Below are positions 59,301 to 64,000 of a stretch of DNA of 64,000 nucleotides, in pieces; position 1 is the stretch's first letter; every line of letters begins with the position of its first letter. The position numbers were made by a program, and so were the translations under genes. The notes below the pieces were generated by a model. That model made no database searches. It saw nothing but the letters and a program-made list of their open reading frames with translations, and was not told the origin of the DNA. This DNA is from Saxidomus purpurata (taxonomy: Eukaryota; Mollusca; Bivalvia; Venerida; Veneridae): the NCBI GenBank assembly GCA_022818135.1, contig JAFMSR010000005.1, forward strand, positions 19,739,991 through 19,803,990, written 5' to 3'.

Positions 59301-61594
59301 AATAACACACGCGTGTCTTTCGATTATGTATCAAAATATGCCGGTATGCGAAGGATATCAGATGTCATAAATCGTATGTCTGATGGAAAAGGATAACTAC
59401 TTATTAAATAGCCTACCAACAACCAGACTTTCAGACAGGAAGTATTCCTAAACTGCGTGAAGATGTATCAAACAACCATGGTAAAACATTAATGAAGTGC
59501 GAAATCCACAATAATGCAAATTCGCCACCAGCATACTAAAACAGTAGGTTGAACTTGAGACTACTGACGCCTTCTACCTAAATGTCAAAAAGATTTCTGT
59601 AACTTAAAATTCAGTTGATGTTCTACATCTGAATATCGGTATCATGGAAGTTGTAAAAGCAATAGAAAAGGCTGAATTATGTAACGCTGCTCTGGTGCAG
59701 AATTTGGTCTAAATGTGTTAAAACAACTATACCAAAATCATATTTTAAGATTAAAAGAACGCACTATTATACCGTGGTTTATAATTCGAAGGAGAAGTTA
59801 GCAAAACTGTACTGTAATTGTGTACGCGTTATGTTGATATGAAAGGTGTGTTTGTTCATTGATTATACAACCAATATAAAAAGAGCTACGCGGCGAGAAT
59901 GTTGATAATTTGAAGTGGACCTAGTTTCGTTAGACATGTCAACTACTGCCTTTTCGAAATGTTGGTACTCGTAGGGTTTAAATTGGTTTGTGGCTTGGTT
60001 CATGTTTTAGGCTCTAAAGAAATTGAATGGTTTTATAAACAAAGTTGTATGTGGCGGAAAATGTTTCGCAGCTGCCGTTTCAATAATCTTATGGGTATCT
60101 CCTATTATGGTTATTCAATGCAATCACAACCCGTTTGTCTTATGGGCGTGACGTGAAGCGTTTTGGTTTTGTTTTCGATGTTCTTTTTTCTTTGTTTTCT
60201 TGATGTGTTTTATAGTTTGTAATAAAAACACTTTACACAGTCCAAATTGTTCACGTGTACGATAGACAACGCTGCTTGCGTCATATTAACATCGTATGCA
60301 CTAAAATTAACCTCCACCCGCTTATTTGAGGTAAGGGCCTAATTGAGTACAGTATATGTATACATTTATGGACTTTTCTTATTTATATCTTAAACATAAC
60401 CTGCATATGTAAATGAGAATGAAAGAAGAGCAGCTTTCGTGTAAAACTAATCACAAGTTATAACAATGCAGTTTACGAAACAAAATCAAGTTCGAATTCG
60501 AGCTTATGTAATATTAGCTAATATGTACTTTTATACTTTGTATTTGGTAGTGAGTATACTATCAACATATAGTAAAATTATTCTTATATGAATTAAAAGA
60601 ACTGTAACATCTAATGAATGCTTTTGTAGATTATTTTAGGTAGTTTTCATTATAGGTGAAAGGTGAAAGGCTTGTATCACAGTCAAAATTGGCAACGTTT
60701 TTTTAAATTCATTTTCTGTGAAATTGACGTGAAACCAAAGATGCGACAACCTCGCCCCTTTGTTGATATCGAAGTATTGGTAACAAAAGATTCCATTCAA
60801 AAATTGTCCACGTGCATTTATTTGCCGAAAAAGCGCCAGTTTAATATTACGTTGTTGTGTAAGCGGGTAGATGTTTTGGTGCTTTGGTAGTTTCCAAATC
60901 CACCAATATAATAGTATGTCATGTTCGCGCTAATCTTAAACTAAAACAGGAAAGTAGATTGACCAGCTAAGATATGTCTCATTAGGCAGAAACTCTTTCC
61001 AGCACATCATGTAGCCCACGAATACTATTCTTGCTTTATGATTCCTCGGAGGTATAGAGATGTGAAAATTATCAAATGTCGGCAGGTTGAGTGATCGTAT
61101 ACTTCGAATATCACTCACGATTTTTATGTGCTACGTATCAGCAAAAGACTAATTTTTGGTTAGAAATTTTCGTGCACAGAATTCTTTATCCAAATCACCA
61201 TGCAACAACGTTTTGTTTTAAAACTCGTAAATCATATAATGAAAACAAGTGAAATACATGTGTTTAACAATGCACTTTAATAATTTGAGACAATATTACA
61301 ATTTCACAATAATAAATCAAGGTCAGAAAGAATAACATTTTTGGGGAGTTCTCCACATAATACCAAATACTCATTGCATGGCAATTTCATTTTCAATTGT
61401 TTGCTTTGGAATTTCCTTTGCAACAGATAAATGATTTTTATATGAATCACACACTGATAAAACAAATATACTTACAAAATACATTGAAACGTGTACCCGA
61501 ATGTGGCATATGTATTGCAAAAAAACGAAAGAAAATCACATATACAGTTATAGATAAAAGAGTATTTACTTGTGAAATACAAAGGAAATATTCC
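59301..61594. other. Intergenic DNA, no gene recognised
   Basis: Two plus-strand frames (59959-60156 and 60663-60890) are open for 65 and 75 codons. Both lack a recognised domain and any splice support, and the second begins at GTG rather than ATG. I leave them uncalled. Confidence 0.4.
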
Positions 61595-61602
61595 AACTTT
61601 TC

Positions 61603-62588
61603 CACTGGCACCAGAGTACTAGACTGCCCTGTAATTTTAACAAAATAAATACCCCAAAATATACCTAAATAACCCTTTATCATAAAAAAAACCCATAAAT
61701 AATGGTAAAAGTCATTTTCTGACAAACCCCCGTATACACTGTTCTATATTATTCACATGGTGTTGAACGTTTTCGACAGGGGCGGGTCCCCGCTCTTTTG
61801 GTATTATTCAACCAAGCAATTGAAGATCAAGCGGTCGCGTTTAACAGACAATATTTTATCTACCAAACTGGTAAGTAACCCTTTTAAAAGCTACCCTTTT
61901 CTATAAAATTCTTAAAGAATATTGTGCTATTTCGCTCACTCCGTTTTCCTTATGTTTTTCTGTCACTGCCGACTTCCGGTTCACCTTTCAATTTTGAAAC
62001 AATTCGTTTTCATTGGTTGAAAATATTCCGCGTTATGTGTCAAATTATTGCATTTCGTATGTAAACAATGTTAAATGCCGCTGTAAGCGGCCGTAGCTGT
62101 TAACTTGTGGACAAGTAGGTACAGGAAATTTATTTACTGTAAAACCAATTTGTAAAACGTTACGTAAGCAGCGCAAAGTATCACTTCTGTGCTAACCGTA
62201 TGACGTGTTTGAAAGGTCTTTGAGTTGAACCGGAAGTCAGCAGTGACAGAAAATATCAAGAAAATGGAGAGGCGAAATAGCTCATATTCCAGAAGAATTT
62301 TATAGAAACGGTAGCTTTTTAAAAGTGTTACTTACCAGTTTGGTAGATAATTATATTGTCTGTTAAACGCGACCGCTGTTGATCTTCAAGTGCTTGCCTG
62401 AATAGTACAAAAAGAGCGGGGACCGACCCCTGTCGAAAATGTTCAACACCATGTGAAAATATAGAACAGTGTAAACGGGGGTTTGTCGAAATGACTTTTT
62501 ACCATTTTTTTCATGATAAGGTGTTATTTAGGTTATTTTGGGGTATTTATTTTGTTAACATTACAGGGCAGTCTAGTACTCTGCAGTG
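61603..62588. mobile_element. Long-arm inverted-repeat DNA element with perfect 8-bp target duplication
   Basis: The left arm (about 61603-61985) and right arm (about 62229-62588) are inverted copies. Shared words include CAGAGTACTAGACTGCCCTG, AAAATAAATACCCCAAAATA, AAATGACTTTTACC-type, ATGGTGTTGAACRTTTTCGA, GACCGCT-type, TTACTTACCAG-type and GACTTCCGGTTCA. The ends are CACTG...CAGTG, and the left end carries an extra GCAC. The exact octamer AACTTTTC lies at 61595-61602 and again at 62589-62596, a target-site duplication. Eight bases fit hAT-type elements; the long arms would also fit Mutator-like ones. The roughly 240-base centre has no coding sequence, so it is non-autonomous. Confidence 0.9.
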
Positions 62589-62596
62589 AACTTTTC

Positions 62597-63600
62597 GTGT
62601 GAGTAAAATAACTTTTGAAATCTTTTGACATTTGAACCCATTTTCCCTTGTTTGCCTCCATATATTGTTACAGGCTTCATGACGTTAGATAAAATGTAGA
62701 AGCTACAGTTTTAACTGAAGCAGAGAAAAAGAAAAAAAGAATCCAAAATGTTTTATGACGAAACTTTCATTCGAAGATTTCCATAATTCGCTCATGATAC
62801 TTTTTATCAAACGAAAGTAGACACATAATAATATTCATTTAGAAACTCATTCCTACAGATTTCATAAGGTCGCTACTTTCAATAGGTTTGAAATCAAAAC
62901 CCCAAGTTTGAAAATTTTTACTTATCTATTATATCGTATTGCTTAAGCAAAACGGTCAAATTTTATTACATGAACGGAAAAAGCATGGTACGTTAAAGTC
63001 CTGGGATCACTTTTAAATTACTGATAAAGTAACATTGATTTATTGATAGGATAATAAAATAACCATGTTCTATTCAATCTTAAACAATTTTGACATATGT
63101 CTTTCTTTCGTATTTAATTTGTTTCTTCAAGGAAAAGAGTTGCCACAAAGCATTTTTTATAATATCATTGAAATAATACTTCGCTATTTTTCGAATTTTT
63201 AAAGCAAAGATAAGTGTTTTGGTGCAAATAAATGTTATTTGTGTTATAAAGACAACTGTCTTGATAAAATAAGAGTTACTTTGAAATGTGACGATGTGAC
63301 ATGAAAATAAAACATAAAAACATATATTTTTGACTTTTGATTCATAATTAAAAATACTGCTGAAAAATGAATCTAAAATTTTGTGGAGTAAGTATGTGAA
63401 TCTCAGCCTTCATGTCCCAATACTTGAACACACGTGAATGACTTGACCAGCAAGGGGAGTAAGTATGAATTTATGATGAAGCACGCATTCAAATAATGTC
63501 TTTTGTGAAAAGTTTCAAAACACTGTTGTATTATATGTAGAACATTCTGCAGTCTTCAGTAGCCGTATCCATACCTTTTATCTGAAACGACAGCAATGGT
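62597..63600. other. Intergenic DNA, no gene recognised
   Basis: AT-rich, with scattered short frames. Nothing is supported. Confidence 0.4.
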
Positions 63601-63601
63601 T

Positions 63602-63740
63602 CTATTAATAATAATAACATAACAGCATAGCATAGCATAGCTAGCTAGCATAGCATAGCATAGCATAGCATAACATAACATAACATAACATAACTAACAT
63701 AACATAACTAACTAACTAACATAACTAACATAACTACCAT
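63602..63740. repeat. (ATAGC)n / (ATAAC)n compound microsatellite
   Basis: Pentanucleotide units change from ATAGC-type (to about 63670) to ATAAC-type, with CTAG and CTAA interruptions. A few AAT units precede it. Confidence 0.92.
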
Positions 63741-63867
63741 ATTTTATTTGGCATAAAATGACATTTACTTTATAGCCAATTACAAAATAATGCATACTGT
63801 GTGGAGCAAATAACATGACACTGAAATACATAATCTTTTCGAGAAAGTTTCTGCATTAAAATTAGTA

Positions 63868-63920
63868 TTGTTAATAATAATAATAACACTATTAATAATA
63901 ATAATAATAATAATAATAAC
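63868..63920. repeat. (AAT)n microsatellite
   Basis: About 15 units with one CACT interruption. The poly-Leu minus-strand frame here is an artefact of it. Confidence 0.92.
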
Positions 63921-64000
63921 AACAAAATTTTAATAATCATTTTCATCATCATGATAATAATATTATGGAAACTTTTGCTGACAAGTATATAATTTGTTCA

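Noticed and set aside
63770..63952. Poly-Leu minus-strand frame resembling a membrane segment
   Set aside because: Translation of the AAT microsatellite.

Overview
The window looks like AT-rich, intron-bearing nuclear DNA from a marine invertebrate, most likely a bivalve mollusc. The evidence is TATA-box promoters with spliced small genes, GT-AG introns, AATAAA signals, a Tc1-type transposon, non-LTR retrotransposon debris, tRNA-derived SINE-like repeats, and several non-autonomous elements built round ~130-178 bp internal tandem repeats, a style known from bivalve genomes. The species assignment is inference. Prokaryote-style ORFs (many beginning at TTG or GTG) are mostly meaningless here; almost all of the sequence is intergenic or repeat-derived.

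The only convincing gene family is four plus-strand copies of a short secreted, Tyr/Arg-rich, cysteine-free (mature part) protein, at about 6.7, 14.2, 49.3 and 56.8 kb. Each has a conserved proximal promoter with TATATAA(A/G), a non-coding first exon, a main exon with signal peptide and nearly all the mature protein, and a last exon that adds only six or seven residues ending in Tyr and a stop. Copies 1 and 2 form one subfamily (82 aa for copy 2), copies 3 and 4 another (91 aa each). Copy 1 has lost the usual splice donor of its main exon. Copy 4 carries a 40-bp palindrome in its promoter and a ~0.5-kb inverted-repeat element in its first intron. Their function is unknown; the composition recalls adhesive or matrix proteins and cationic host-defence peptides.

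Region by region. 0-1.9 kb: nothing recognised. 1.9-14.9 kb: a diverged tandem segmental duplication, each unit ending in one family gene (copies 1, 2). 14.95-18.0 kb: two minus-strand LINE fragments (endonuclease plus start of reverse transcriptase; and a C-terminal piece). 18-25.7 kb: SINE-like pieces, a hairpin and a tandem-repeat element. 25.7-34.2 kb: a 1.7-kb minisatellite with a 32-bp unit and no stop codon in any forward frame, then a 2.6-2.9 kb tandem duplication containing a recurring short coding-like module. 34.8-36.1 kb: a 166-bp tandem-repeat element. 36.4-37.2 kb: a fold-back sequence and a candidate two-exon coding gene end. 37.8-39.3 kb: a long-arm inverted-repeat element. 40.6-43.1 kb: SINE and repeat-cored elements and a MITE. 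43.88-45.44 kb: a complete-ended but frameshifted Tc1-type transposon. 46-48.7 kb: a GC-rich fold-back and microsatellites. 48.8-57.6 kb: family copies 3 and 4 with fold-backs and an exon-like direct repeat between them. 57.6-64 kb: hairpins, a 986-bp long-arm inverted-repeat element with a perfect 8-bp target duplication, and microsatellites.
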